From positions 1,426,001 to 1,490,000 of the forward strand of contig NZ_FMIB01000002.1 of the NCBI RefSeq assembly GCF_900091475.1: 64,000 bases of DNA, given 5' to 3'. Under the pieces are notes generated by a model. That model was not told the DNA's origin. It searched no databases and worked only from the letters and a program-made list of their open reading frames with translations. Positions 25,797-34,891 of the stretch are shown here, one piece after another. Position numbers and translations under genes: made by a program. The DNA comes from Micromonospora chersina. Lineage in GTDB: Bacteria > Actinomycetota > Actinomycetes > Mycobacteriales > Micromonosporaceae. Each line of letters starts with the position of its first letter. Position 1 is the first letter of the stretch.

Positions 25797-27848
25797 TCAG
25801 TGGCCGGCGTGGGCCAGCCCGCTGCCGATCACGTCCCGCCGGCCCCACCGGCCCGGCACGTCGAGCAGTTCCACCCGGCCGAACCGGGCCGGCACGCGCG
25901 GCGCCATGAGCAGGTGCTCGCCGACCGCCTCCAGCCCGAGCAGGGCGCGCAGCAGCAGGAACGGGGCGGCCGTCGCCATGGCCTGCGGGCTGTTCGCGGT
26001 CGGATAGCGCACCGGATACTCGGTCAGCTCGCGGGGATAGCCGGCGAACGCCTCGGGCAGCCGGCCCTGGAAGAACCGGGAGGCGTCCACGATGGCCTCC
26101 GCCACCCGCCCGGCCTCCTCCGCGAAGCCGTACCGGCGCAGACCAAAGGTGATCAGCGCGTTGTCGAACGGCCACACCGCGCCGACGTGGTAGCCGAGCG
26201 GGTTGTAGCGCTCCTGCCCGGTGGCCAGGCTGCGGATCCCCCAGCCGGAGAAGAGCCGGGGCCCGACCAGGTGGGCGGCCACCTCGGCGGCCCGCTCCGC
26301 CGGCACGATGCCGCTCCACAGCAGGTGGCCCATGTTGGACGCCAGCGCGTCGACCTGCCCGCCGTCGCTGTCCAGGGCGAGCGCGTAGTAGCCCCGGTCG
26401 GCGATCCAGAAGTCCCGGTCGAAACGCTCCCGAAGCGCCGCCGCCTCCCGCTCCAGCCGGTCGGCGTACGCCGGGTCGCCCCAGAACTCCCGGGCCATCC
26501 GCGCGCCGCGCATCTTCGCGTCGTACGCGTATCCCTGGAGTTCGCAGGTCGCCAGCGGCGGGTCCGGCAGCCGCCCGTCGGCGAAGCAGATCGCCTCCGG
26601 GGAGTCCTTCCAGCCCTGGTTCGCCACCCCGGAACGCTCGTTGCGGCGCAGGTACCGGACGTAGCCGTCACCGAGCAGGTCGCCGTACTCGTCGATCCAG
26701 CGCAGCGCCGCGCGGGCCTCGTCCTCGAACTCCCGCACCAGTTCGACGTCGCCGGTCCACCGCTCGTACTCGTCGAGCAGGATCACGTAGAGCGGGGTGG
26801 CGTCGGCGCTGCCGTAGTACGGGGACTCGGGGCGCTCCTCGAAGGCCACCATCTCCCCGTAGCGGAACTCGCGCAGGATCTTGCCGGGCTCCTCGTCGCG
26901 GAAGTCGTCGAGCACCGCGCCCTGGTCGATGCCGAGCATCCGCACCGTCGCCGACGCCAGCTCGGACGCGACGGGCAGCGCCATGAAGCTGGTCAGGATG
27001 CTGTCCCGGCCGGTGATCGTGGCCGCCCACGGCAGGCCGGCGGCGGGCATCACCTGGCTGGGCAGGGTGAGCGGCGAGTACCGCAGGGCCGCCAGGTCCA
27101 CAAGGCTGCGCCGGTAGACGTCGGTCAGCGCCTCCCAGTCACAGCTGAGCTGCGGCGTCCGGGACAGCCAGCTCGCCAGGTCATGCTGCCGCTCGTCGGC
27201 GCCGGCCCGGGGCCGCCGCTCCAAGTGGTCGCGGACGTCCACGCCGTCCGGGCGCAGCACCAGCGCCTGCACCCGCAGCGTCGTGGTCCAGGACTGCTTG
27301 GGGTCCAGCCGCACCGTCCAGGTCAGGCCCGCCTCGTCCACCCGCACCGGCTCGCTGCTGGTCACCAGCGTCTCCCGCTGGAACCTCTCGCGCTGGTAGC
27401 CGAGGCGCAGGCCGCGCTCCTCGGGACACCGGTAGAGCCGCCCCGGCGGCCGGCGCTCCATGGAGACGGCCAGGATCGGGGCGAAGTCGCTGCCCACGTC
27501 GAGCCGCACCGTGTAGTCCACCGACATGTGGTTGTGGTTGAGCACCGTCAGCCGTTCCTCCAGGACACCGCCGGTGATGGTCCGTTCCCGGATCACCGAC
27601 GACTTGGCGTCCACGTAGTGGGTCGGTTGGCCCGGCACGAGGAAGAACCGCAGGTGGAGGTGGTCCCGCTCGGCGATCGAGAGCGGGTGGAGCGGCTCGC
27701 CGTCCAGCGTGAGCCGCCACACCGACAGGAACCGGGTGTCGAAGTCGAAGAAGCCGCACGGGTTGGCGACGTTCGCCTCGATGTCGCCGTTGTCCTCGCT
27801 GAGCACGAAGACGTTGCCGTCCAGCACGCGGACCAGGTCCGGCTTCAT
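25797..27848 (-). CDS. Glycogen-debranching-type amylo-alpha-1,6-glucosidase
   Basis: A 683-residue protein with an N-terminal glycogen-debranching beta-domain (NPCGFFDFDTRFLSVWRLTL, about 1-200) and a C-terminal (alpha/alpha)6 barrel as in archaeal-type amylo-alpha-1,6-glucosidases. The barrel carries WAATITGRDSILTSFMAL, GVANQGWKDSPEA and GAVWPFDNALI. It probably debranches glycogen or trims alpha-glucans in the cytosol. Its ATG overlaps the stop of the SCP2 gene (ATGA), so the two are translationally coupled. A GH63-like activity is the main alternative. Confidence 0.85.
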   Translation of the reverse strand: MKPDLVRVLDGNVFVLSEDNGDIEANVANPCGFFDFDTRFLSVWRLTLDGEPLHPLSIAERDHLHLRFFLVPGQPTHYVDAKSSVIRERTITGGVLEERLTVLNHNHMSVDYTVRLDVGSDFAPILAVSMERRPPGRLYRCPEERGLRLGYQRERFQRETLVTSSEPVRVDEAGLTWTVRLDPKQSWTTTLRVQALVLRPDGVDVRDHLERRPRAGADERQHDLASWLSRTPQLSCDWEALTDVYRRSLVDLAALRYSPLTLPSQVMPAAGLPWAATITGRDSILTSFMALPVASELASATVRMLGIDQGAVLDDFRDEEPGKILREFRYGEMVAFEERPESPYYGSADATPLYVILLDEYERWTGDVELVREFEDEARAALRWIDEYGDLLGDGYVRYLRRNERSGVANQGWKDSPEAICFADGRLPDPPLATCELQGYAYDAKMRGARMAREFWGDPAYADRLEREAAALRERFDRDFWIADRGYYALALDSDGGQVDALASNMGHLLWSGIVPAERAAEVAAHLVGPRLFSGWGIRSLATGQERYNPLGYHVGAVWPFDNALITFGLRRYGFAEEAGRVAEAIVDASRFFQGRLPEAFAGYPRELTEYPVRYPTANSPQAMATAAPFLLLRALLGLEAVGEHLLMAPRVPARFGRVELLDVPGRWGRRDVIGSGLAHAGH

Positions 27849-28222
27849 CCGGGCTCCCCGCGTCCACCGGTGAGGGCCCGCGGGTGCCGCGCGCCGGGCG
27901 GCGCCGGGAAGAGCCGCTCCAGCAGGACCACGAACCGGAAGTGCCCCTCGGCGGTGAGGTCGTTGCGCAGCCAGGCGGCGAGCGGCTTGGCCTCACCGCG
28001 GGCCATCCGGAGGAAGAAGTCCCGCCGGGTCCGGATCACCGTGTCGGCGTCCCGGGCCCGGCGTTCCACGGCGATCCGGCCGTGGGAGATGGTCAGGTGC
28101 CAGACGTCGAGGCCGCCGTCCTCCTCCAGGTCGAACCGGATCATGCCGGCGGTGCGGCGCAGCAGCCGCTCGGGCGCCCGCCGGGCGAGCTGCGCGAAGA
28201 ACGCCTCGATCGGATCGGACAC
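27845..28222 (-). CDS. SCP2 sterol-binding-like protein
   Basis: A 125-residue small lipid-binding-like domain of the SCP2 family, with IRFDLEEDGGLDVWHLTISHGRIAV and DTVIRTRRDFFLRMARGEA. It is probably cytosolic and binds a hydrophobic ligand. GTG 28222 has GGGAGGC upstream. The stop overlaps the debranching enzyme start by 4 bp, an unusual partnership with no established meaning. Confidence 0.75.
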   Translation of the reverse strand: MSDPIEAFFAQLARRAPERLLRRTAGMIRFDLEEDGGLDVWHLTISHGRIAVERRARDADTVIRTRRDFFLRMARGEAKPLAAWLRNDLTAEGHFRFVVLLERLFPAPPGARHPRALTGGRGEPG

Positions 28223-28386
28223 GGCACCGCCTCCCGGGAGAGGGTCGTCACGCCGCCGGCGGCGACGCCGGGCGGGCCGCGACGACGGACGCGTCCGCAC
28301 CGCCTCGGGCGCCGCCCCAGACTAACGCCGGGCCCCGGCGGGGACCTGGGGATCGGGGAACTGCGGAGGGCGGGCAGGATGGCGGG

Positions 28387-29271
28387 ATGCGCCTGGTCTC
28401 CCTGCTCCCCTCGGCCACCGAGATCGTCTACGCCCTGGGGCTCGGTGACGAGCTGGTCGGGGTCACCTTCGAGTGCGCGGTGCCGCCCGAGCACCGGGCC
28501 GGCACCACGATCGTGGTGGGCGGCCGGGACACCCGGGGCATGAGCCCCGGCGAGATCGACGCGTACGTCAAGGGCCAGCTCGCCGCCGGCTCCGACCTGT
28601 ACACCCTGCACGCCGGCGCGCTGGCCGGGCTGGACCCGGACCTGATCCTCACCCAGGACCTGTGCCGGGTCTGCGCGCTGCCGTCGGGCCGGGTCGCCGA
28701 CGCCGTCGACCACCTCGGCTGCCGCGCGGAGGTGCTGTCGCTCGACCCGTACACCCTGGCGGACGTGCTGGACACGATCCTGGCGGTGGGCGCGGCGGCC
28801 CGGGTGCCGGACCGGGCCGAGGCCCTGGTCGACGCGCTGCGGGGGCGGCTCGCGGCGGTCCGCGCGGCGGTGGCCGGCCGGCACCGGCGCCGGGTCGCCG
28901 TGGTGGAGTGGGTGGACCCGCCGTTCGGCGCCGGACACTGGATCCCCGACCTGGTCGAGGCCGCCGGCGGCGAGCCGGTGGCGACCCACCCCGGCGCCCG
29001 GTCCACGCCGACCACCTGGGCGGCGCTGCGGGCCGCCCGGCCCGAGGTGGTGCTGGTCGCGCCGTGCGGATTCCACCTGGACGGGGCCGCCGCGCAGGCC
29101 GCCGGGGTGGCCGCCCGGTTCCCGGACGCGGAGGTCTGGGCGCTGGACGCGGACGGTCTGATCGTGCGGGCCGGCCCGCGCCTGGTCGACGGCGCCGAGG
29201 CCATCGCGGCGATCCTGCACCCGGACGCCGTACCCGCCGCGCCGCCGGACGCCGCCCGCCGGGTGGCCTGA
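28387..29271 (+). CDS. BtuF-like cobalamin-binding protein without signal peptide
   Basis: A 294-residue type III solute-binding fold (MRLVSLLPSATEIVYALGLGDELVGVT, DLILTQDLCRVC, VEWVDPPFGAGHWIPDLVEAAGG) as in BtuF/FhuD-like proteins. There is no signal peptide or lipobox and no adjacent ABC permease, so it is probably a cytosolic cobalamin- or corrinoid-binding protein rather than an importer component. CAGGAT sits 6 nt before the ATG, suggesting a leaderless transcript. Confidence 0.82.
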   Translation: MRLVSLLPSATEIVYALGLGDELVGVTFECAVPPEHRAGTTIVVGGRDTRGMSPGEIDAYVKGQLAAGSDLYTLHAGALAGLDPDLILTQDLCRVCALPSGRVADAVDHLGCRAEVLSLDPYTLADVLDTILAVGAAARVPDRAEALVDALRGRLAAVRAAVAGRHRRRVAVVEWVDPPFGAGHWIPDLVEAAGGEPVATHPGARSTPTTWAALRAARPEVVLVAPCGFHLDGAAAQAAGVAARFPDAEVWALDADGLIVRAGPRLVDGAEAIAAILHPDAVPAAPPDAARRVA

Positions 29272-29397
29272 CCTTCCGAGGGCTGCGCGGCCCGGACGCC
29301 CGCCGATCCGCCGCGCCACCACCGCGTCCGGGTGACGGCATCCCGCGGACCCCCGGACACCGCCACCTCGCCCGTGGGGTCCGGCGAGCCGGTGGGG

Positions 29398-29793
29398 TCA
29401 GGTGGCGGGGCGGGCCGGACGGCCGTCGCGGCCGAGCGGCGCGAGCCGGCGCCAGCGGGGCAGCTCGGTCACCACGGTGGCCGCCGCCAGCACGGTCACC
29501 GCGACCGCGACCGGACGCGGCCAGGCCGCCCAGGCCGCGAGCACCGCGGCGACCAGTTGCAGCAGCACCAGCGCCACGGTGACCAGACCCGGCACCGGCA
29601 CGATCACCTGCCGCTTGTCGCCGGGGGTGGCGAACACGGTGGGCAGGCCGATCAGCAGCACCACCGAGACGACCGCCAGCACCACGGAGTGCGGGGCGAG
29701 CGCCCACGGGGTGGCCACCCAGGCGACCAGTTCGGTCAGGAAGCGCAGCGTCGAGGGCAGGTCGGGGCGGCCCGCCCGGTCGTTGTCGATCAC
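29398..29793 (-). CDS. Small membrane protein, possibly YrdB/DUF2568
   Basis: A 131-residue protein with about four hydrophobic helices and LPSTLRFLTELVAWVATPW near the start, resembling DUF2568/YrdB proteins. No function can be assigned. GTG 29793 is preceded by CATACT 7 nt upstream, consistent with a leaderless start; an ATG 63 bp further upstream is less likely. It lies just downstream of the tatC terminator. Confidence 0.55.
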   Translation of the reverse strand: MIDNDRAGRPDLPSTLRFLTELVAWVATPWALAPHSVVLAVVSVVLLIGLPTVFATPGDKRQVIVPVPGLVTVALVLLQLVAAVLAAWAAWPRPVAVAVTVLAAATVVTELPRWRRLAPLGRDGRPARPAT

Positions 29794-29876
29794 GGCCGCC
29801 AGTATGCCGAGCCGCCGGGGCCTGTGGTGCCCCGACATTCCGCCTGCCGGCGGCACGGTCGCCGGCCGACACGCGC

Positions 29877-29907
29877 GGACGCCGCCCCCGCGGTGGGGAC
29901 GGCGTCC
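29877..29907 (-). terminator. Hairpin downstream of tatC
   Basis: GGACGCCGCCCCC pairs with GGGGACGGCGTCC (29877-29889/29895-29907) with one mismatch and a 5-nt loop, 29 bp after the tatC stop. It probably ends the paf-tat transcript. Confidence 0.7.
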
Positions 29908-29935
29908 GGCGTGACGTGCTGCCCGGCCCGGCCGG

Positions 29936-30889
29936 TCAGGTCATGTCGTCGTAGCGGCGTTCGATAGGCGCCGGGGCGGCCACCGGCTCGGGCGCTCCGA
30001 TCGGCGCGCTCGCCTCCACCCCACCCGCGGCCCCAACCGGCTCGACGGACAGGTCCAGCGGCGACACCTCGTCGTCGGCGACGTCCGCGTAGAGCTCCCG
30101 CCCGCGCCCGCGCCGTTTGTCGTTGACGAACGCCACCGCCACCGCGCCGAAGTAGAGCGCGGAGAGGCAGATCGCCAGCGCCGTCATGCCGAACGGGTCG
30201 GGCGTCGGCGTGACCACCGCGGAGAACGCGAAGAACACGAAGATCGCCACCCGCCACCAGCCGAGCAGGCGCTTGGCGCTGGCCAGGCCGACGAAGTTGA
30301 GCATCAACACGATCAGCGGGAACTCGAACGCCACCCCGAACAGCAGGATCAGGTTCGTGACGAACCCGATGTAGCGGGTGATGTCCAGCGTCGTGGTGAC
30401 GTCACCGCCGCCGGAGACGTTGAGCAGGAACTCCAGGCCCTTGGACGTGACGAAGAACGCCAACACCGCGCCGGCCGCGAACAGCGGCGCGGCCAGGGCG
30501 GTGAAGAAGTAGGCGTACCGGCGCTCGTGCCGGTGCAGGCCCGGCGCGATGAACGCCCAGAGCTGGTAGAGCCAGACCGGCGCCGCGATGATCAGGCCGA
30601 CCCAGAGGGCGACCTTCATCTGCAACAGGAACAGGTCGGCCGGGCCGAGCTGCACGAAGTTGCAGTCGCCGTTGGCGAGCCGCGCCTTCGGCAGGTTGCA
30701 GTAGGGCATCTGCAGCACGTGCAGGACCCGGCCGGAGAGCCAGACGCCGAACCCGAAGCCGACCAGGATCGCCAGCGACGCGCGGAACAGCCTGGTGCGC
30801 AGCTCGCGGAAGTGCTCGATGAGCGTCATCGAGCCGTCGGCGGCCCGCTCGAACGTGCTCGGGCCGCGCTTCTTCAACCCGAAGGCCAC
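29936..30889 (-). CDS. tatC: Twin-arginine translocase subunit TatC
   Basis: A 317-residue TatC with six transmembrane helices and the N-terminal signature HFRELRTRLFRA that recognises twin-Arg signals. The C-terminal 65 residues are an acidic/Pro-Ala-rich tail, longer than in E. coli but usual in actinobacteria. It forms the Tat receptor with TatA at the membrane. It follows tatA by 20 bp in the same operon, ending at a strong hairpin. Confidence 0.96.
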   Translation of the reverse strand: MAFGLKKRGPSTFERAADGSMTLIEHFRELRTRLFRASLAILVGFGFGVWLSGRVLHVLQMPYCNLPKARLANGDCNFVQLGPADLFLLQMKVALWVGLIIAAPVWLYQLWAFIAPGLHRHERRYAYFFTALAAPLFAAGAVLAFFVTSKGLEFLLNVSGGGDVTTTLDITRYIGFVTNLILLFGVAFEFPLIVLMLNFVGLASAKRLLGWWRVAIFVFFAFSAVVTPTPDPFGMTALAICLSALYFGAVAVAFVNDKRRGRGRELYADVADDEVSPLDLSVEPVGAAGGVEASAPIGAPEPVAAPAPIERRYDDMT

Positions 30890-30909
30890 GGTGGTGGGGC
30901 CCTTTCGGA

Positions 30910-31194
30910 TCAGTTCTCGCGGACGCGCTGCACCGGGTCGACCGGCGGGGCGACCGGCTGCTGCTGCGGCTGCGCGAACTGCTGCTGCTGCGGCGGGAGC
31001 GGCTGGTAGCCGGACTGCGCGTCGGCCTTCTCGGCCAGGTCACGGTCGTCGTCGTGCAGGCTCTTGGTCTCGGCCTTGATGATCCGCAGCGAACGGCCCA
31101 GCGAGCGGGCCGCGTCGGGGAGCCGCTTCGCGCCGAAGAGCAGGATCAGCACGACCACGAGTACGGCGATGTGCCACGGCTTGAGGGCACCCAT
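30910..31194 (-). CDS. tatA: Twin-arginine translocase subunit TatA
   Basis: A 94-residue TatA: one N-terminal transmembrane helix (KPWHIAVLVVVLILLFGAKRLPDAARSLG), then an amphipathic helix and a Gln/Pro-rich soluble tail. The FGAKRLPD hinge is diagnostic. It oligomerises to form the transport channel with TatC. The 216-bp region upstream (31195-31410) shows no gene. Confidence 0.95.
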   Translation of the reverse strand: MGALKPWHIAVLVVVLILLFGAKRLPDAARSLGRSLRIIKAETKSLHDDDRDLAEKADAQSGYQPLPPQQQQFAQPQQQPVAPPVDPVQRVREN

Positions 31195-31410
31195 GGGAAG
31201 CTCCAGTCGCTCTGTGTCGGTGAGGGGTGGTCGCAGCCCATCGTACGTGCGTCGAAGACCGTTGCCACCCTGCCGGGCCCCCGGTTGCGGGCCTGGTCGG
31301 TGAAGTCTCGGACAACCGGAAGTGTCCCGTCAACCACCCGCGGGGGCGCAATCCTGCGCGGATCGGGCCGCGAACGCGCAGCTACCGACCAGCGGACCGA
31401 CCGCCGTCGA

Positions 31411-31659
31411 TCACTTCCCGCGGCTGGCCTTGATCAACGCGATTCGTTCCTGCGCCACGCCCGCCCGCTCCTGGAGCGACTCGGCCCGCGCCTGGAGTTC
31501 CTCGGCGGCGGAGCGCAGCGACTCCGCCTCGGTGGCGCGCCGCTGGAGGGCCAGCGCGGCCCGGCGCAGCCGGGGCAGGCGTGCCAGCACCGGCCGCACC
31601 GCGAGGGCCAGCACGATCAGCGCGAACAGCACGACCCCGAGCACGATCCACGTCACCAC
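31411..31659 (-). CDS. 82-residue membrane-anchored coiled-coil protein
   Basis: A single N-terminal transmembrane helix (VTWIVLGVVLFALIVLALAVRPVLA) is followed by a charged, heptad-like helix (LRRAALALQRRATEAESLRSAAEELQARAES). It lies between pafC and tatA. The -10-like TAGGCT (31672-31667) uses the pafC stop codon and lies 7 nt before GTG 31659, so the gene is probably transcribed from its own leaderless promoter. Function unknown; the membrane coiled coil near tat may be coincidental. Confidence 0.65.
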   Translation of the reverse strand: MVTWIVLGVVLFALIVLALAVRPVLARLPRLRRAALALQRRATEAESLRSAAEELQARAESLQERAGVAQERIALIKASRGK

Positions 31660-31669
31660 GGCGGTCAGC

Positions 31670-32677
31670 CTACTGGGTCACCGCGGCCACCGCCGGATCG
31701 GCGCGGTCGGCCGGGGTGGCGTACGCGTCGAGCGCGGCGGCCGCCTGGGCGCGGACCTGCTCGGCCAGCTCGGTCGGCGCGACCACGGTCACGTCCGGCC
31801 CGAGCCCGAGCACGAACCGGCGGGCCCAGCCCAGGTCGGTGACGCGCAGCGACACCACCCACTGTTCGCCGTCGGCCTCGACCCGCTCGCACGGGTAGTA
31901 CTCGGTGATCCACCGCTCGCCCCGGCCGATCCGCAGGGTGATCAGCGGCAGGTCCGGCGAGGGGCGGAACACCCCGTCGCTGAGGTCGTGCGGGCGGGCC
32001 TGCGGCGGCACCACGGCCGGCTCCACCAGCTCGGTGACCGCGTCGATGCGGTCGGCCCGGAACAGCCGGACCGCCTCCGCCCGTCGGCACCACGCCTCCA
32101 CGTACGCCCGGCCGCCGACCATCAGCATCCGCAGCGGGTCGATGGTGCGCTCGGTGGTCTCGTCGCGGGCCGCCGTGTAGTACGTGATCCGCAGCGCCCG
32201 GCCGCGCTCCACGGCGGCGCGCAGCTCGCGGACCCGGGCCGTGTCGCCGGGCAGCCGCACCTCGACGGGGGCGCCCGCCAGGTCGCCGGCGGCGCTCTCG
32301 ATCTTGGCGAGGGCCCGCTCGACGGCCTCCCGGTTGGCCACCCCGGGCGTCTCGGCGAGCATCCGCAGCGCCACCACCAGGGCCAGGGCCTCGTCCGGGG
32401 TGAGCCGCAGGGGGCGGTCGATGCCGGCGTCGTAGGTGATGGTCACCCGGTCGCCGTCGAACGCCATGTCGATCAGGTCACCGGGGCCGTAACCGGGCAG
32501 CCCGCACACCCAGAGCAGCTCCAGGTCCTCACGGAGCTGCTTCTCGGTCACCCCCAGGTCGTGCGCCGCCTCGGCGATCTCGATGCCGGGGCGGGCCAGC
32601 AGGTAGGGCACCAGGTTGAGCAGCCGGGCCAGCCGGTCGGCCGAGGCGCGGCCACCGCGGGCCGCCGGCCGGGTCAC
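31670..32677 (-). CDS. pafC: WYL-domain DNA-damage regulator PafC
   Basis: A 335-residue winged-helix plus WYL-domain protein. An N-terminal HTH (about 1-65: ADRLARLLNLVPYLLARPG) is followed by the WYL region (LRITYYTAARDE...RTIDPLRMLMVGGRAYVEAWCR). With PafB it forms the PafBC activator that turns on much of the actinobacterial DNA-damage response. The GTG overlaps the pafB stop (GTGA), so the pair is translationally coupled. Confidence 0.93.
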   Translation of the reverse strand: MTRPAARGGRASADRLARLLNLVPYLLARPGIEIAEAAHDLGVTEKQLREDLELLWVCGLPGYGPGDLIDMAFDGDRVTITYDAGIDRPLRLTPDEALALVVALRMLAETPGVANREAVERALAKIESAAGDLAGAPVEVRLPGDTARVRELRAAVERGRALRITYYTAARDETTERTIDPLRMLMVGGRAYVEAWCRRAEAVRLFRADRIDAVTELVEPAVVPPQARPHDLSDGVFRPSPDLPLITLRIGRGERWITEYYPCERVEADGEQWVVSLRVTDLGWARRFVLGLGPDVTVVAPTELAEQVRAQAAAALDAYATPADRADPAVAAVTQ

Positions 32678-33672
32678 CGGGCACCTCCGGCCACCGCGAG
32701 GTCGTCGTGGCGGGCCGCGATCTCCTTCAACCGCTGGATGACCGCCTCGCGGACCTCCGGCGGCTCCAGCACCCGCACGTCCGGGCCGTAGCCGACGATC
32801 TGGCCGGCCAGGAAGTCGGCGTCGGCGTACGGCATGACCAGGCGGTCGCCGTCCGGCCCGGCCTCGGACTCCACCGCCCAGCGGCGCAGCCCCGCGGCGC
32901 GCCCGGGAGCGACGAGCACGGTGGCCCGGCCGGTCCGCTCCACCGGCCCGGACCAGCGGGCCACGTGGCTGATCAGATCCACCCCGGCGGGCGGCTCGTA
33001 CGCGCCGGGCTCGCCGGTCACCCGGACCGCACCCACCACGCGGGAGAGCCGGAAGCAGCGGGTCGCCGCCCGGTCCAGGTCGTGACCGACGACGTACCAG
33101 CGGCCACGCCAGCAGACGACGCCCCACGGCTGGAGCCGGCGGCGGGTCGGCGCGTCCCGGTCCGGCACCCGGTAGTCGAAGTTGACCTCGCGCCGGTCCC
33201 GCGCGGCGGCGGTCAGCGGCGCGAACGCCGGGTCGACCGTGACCATCGGCTCCAGGCCCAGCGTGGCCTGCGGGTCGACGTCGATGCCGGCGGCGCGCAG
33301 TTTCGCCAGACCCGACGAGGCGGCGGCGGCCAGGCCGGCGTGCTGCCACAGCCGGGCCGCGATGCCCACGGCGGCGGCCTCGTCCGGTTCGAGGGGGATG
33401 TCGGGCAGGGCGTACTCGCGGGGCGCGATCCGGTAGCCCGGCTCGGCGTCGAAGACGCTGGCCGTGCCGGTCTCCAACGGCACCCCGAGTTCCCGCAGCT
33501 CGGCCTTGTCCCGCTCGAACTTGCGCTGGAACGCCTCGTGGTCCTTGGCGTCGTCCGGATCGTGCTCGTAACCGGGCACGGTCGCGGCGATCTGCGCGGC
33601 GGTCAGGAACCGTCGCGTGGACAGCAGGCAGATCACCAGGTTGACCAGGCGTTCGGTACGGGTCCGCGACAC
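32674..33672 (-). CDS. pafB: WYL-domain DNA-damage regulator PafB
   Basis: A 332-residue partner of PafC: an N-terminal HTH (RTERLVNLVICLLSTRRFLTAAQIAA) and a WYL domain around REVNFDYRVPDRDAPTRRRLQPWGVV and WRGRWYVVGHDLD. Start GTG 33672 is 7 nt after TAGCGT (33685-33680), pointing to leaderless transcription. It is divergent from a CDF gene across 150 bp. I saw no PafBC-type promoter box nearby. Confidence 0.93.
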   Translation of the reverse strand: MSRTRTERLVNLVICLLSTRRFLTAAQIAATVPGYEHDPDDAKDHEAFQRKFERDKAELRELGVPLETGTASVFDAEPGYRIAPREYALPDIPLEPDEAAAVGIAARLWQHAGLAAAASSGLAKLRAAGIDVDPQATLGLEPMVTVDPAFAPLTAAARDRREVNFDYRVPDRDAPTRRRLQPWGVVCWRGRWYVVGHDLDRAATRCFRLSRVVGAVRVTGEPGAYEPPAGVDLISHVARWSGPVERTGRATVLVAPGRAAGLRRWAVESEAGPDGDRLVMPYADADFLAGQIVGYGPDVRVLEPPEVREAVIQRLKEIAARHDDLAVAGGAR

Positions 33673-33822
33673 GTGGGAAACGCTAGCAGCCCGCACGTCC
33701 GCAGCGCGCACCCGCGCGGGCGCGGCGCGCGCGAGTCCGCGCCGGAGGCGATCCGCGCCACACCATCCGGAGCCCGTGCCGCTCGCCGCGCGGCGCGCCG
33801 GCGGCGGCCATAGGGTGAGCCC

Positions 33823-34836
33823 ATGGCGGAGGCGCAGATCAAGAACGAGAGCGTCGGCACGGTCGTCGTGGCCGGCGCGGCGAACCTCGCCATCGCGATC
33901 GCCAAGCTCGTGGCGGGCCTGATCTCCGGCTCCGCCGCGATGCTCTCCGAGGCCGCCCACTCGGTGGCCGACACCACCACCGAGGTCCTGCTCTACCTGG
34001 CGCTGCGCCGCGGGGCGCGGCCCGCCGACACCCGGCACCCGTTCGGGTACGGCAAGGAGAGCTACGTCTGGGCGTTCCTCGCCGCCCTGTTCACCTTCGT
34101 GGTGGGCGCCGGCTTCGCCATCACCCACGGCGTCACCACCATCCTCGTGCACGAGCACACCGGCAACTACCTCACCTCGTACATCGTGCTGGCGATCTCC
34201 TTCGCCATCGAGTCGGTCTCCCTGGCCCGGGCGATCCGGCAGGTCCGCCGCGAGTCCCGGCGCTGGCGGTCGACCCCGCACCGCTACCTGCGGCTGACCG
34301 CCGACACCACGGTCAAGGCGGTCTTCCTGGAGGACACCGCCGCCCTGATCGGCCTGCTGATCGCCGCCGCCGGGCTCACGCTGTCCCACCTGACCGGCGA
34401 CGAGCTCTACGACGGCGTCGCCTCGATCCTCATCGGCGTGCTGCTGCTGGTGGTCGCCGGCATCCTGGCCCGCAGCAACATCTCGCTGCTGGTCGGCCGG
34501 GCCGTGTCCGAACGGGTGCACCGGCAGATCGAGCACGAGCTGACCGGGCTGCCGGCGGTGGACCGCATCGACACCCTGATGACCATGGTGCTCGGCCCGG
34601 AGGACATCCTGGTCGCCGCCAAGGTCGACTTCCGCGACACCGCCACCGGCGCCGACATCGAGGCCGCCGCCGACGAGGCCGAGCGGCGGCTCACCGACCG
34701 GTTCCCGGAGGTCAAGTACGTCTTCCTCGACCCGACCCGCTCGTTGCGCGGCACCCACGGGCGCCCGGCCCGGACCACGCAGGACGAGAACCAGCGGCCG
34801 GTGGACCAGGAGGCGGGCGGCGGCGGGCCGGCCTGA
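33823..34836 (+). CDS. Cation diffusion facilitator transporter
   Basis: A 337-residue CDF exporter with six helices. SEAAHSVADTTTE contains the helix-2 HxxxD site (His46, Asp50), FLEDTAALIG lies in the later helix, and a cytosolic domain of about 100 residues has a Gly-rich charged C-tail. It probably exports Zn, Co or Mn by proton antiport. TAGGGT is 6 nt before the ATG, so it is likely leaderless. Substrate metal unknown. Confidence 0.9.
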   Translation: MAEAQIKNESVGTVVVAGAANLAIAIAKLVAGLISGSAAMLSEAAHSVADTTTEVLLYLALRRGARPADTRHPFGYGKESYVWAFLAALFTFVVGAGFAITHGVTTILVHEHTGNYLTSYIVLAISFAIESVSLARAIRQVRRESRRWRSTPHRYLRLTADTTVKAVFLEDTAALIGLLIAAAGLTLSHLTGDELYDGVASILIGVLLLVVAGILARSNISLLVGRAVSERVHRQIEHELTGLPAVDRIDTLMTMVLGPEDILVAAKVDFRDTATGADIEAAADEAERRLTDRFPEVKYVFLDPTRSLRGTHGRPARTTQDENQRPVDQEAGGGGPA

Positions 34837-34891
34837 CCGGGCCGCCCACCCGGCCGCAGGGCGGCACGCGGCCGGCCGATAGCGTGCCGGC

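Noticed and set aside
31213..31240. TGTCGGTG upstream of tatA considered as a PafBC-type promoter box
   Set aside because: No TANNNT -10 lies at the required distance and it points away from tatA.
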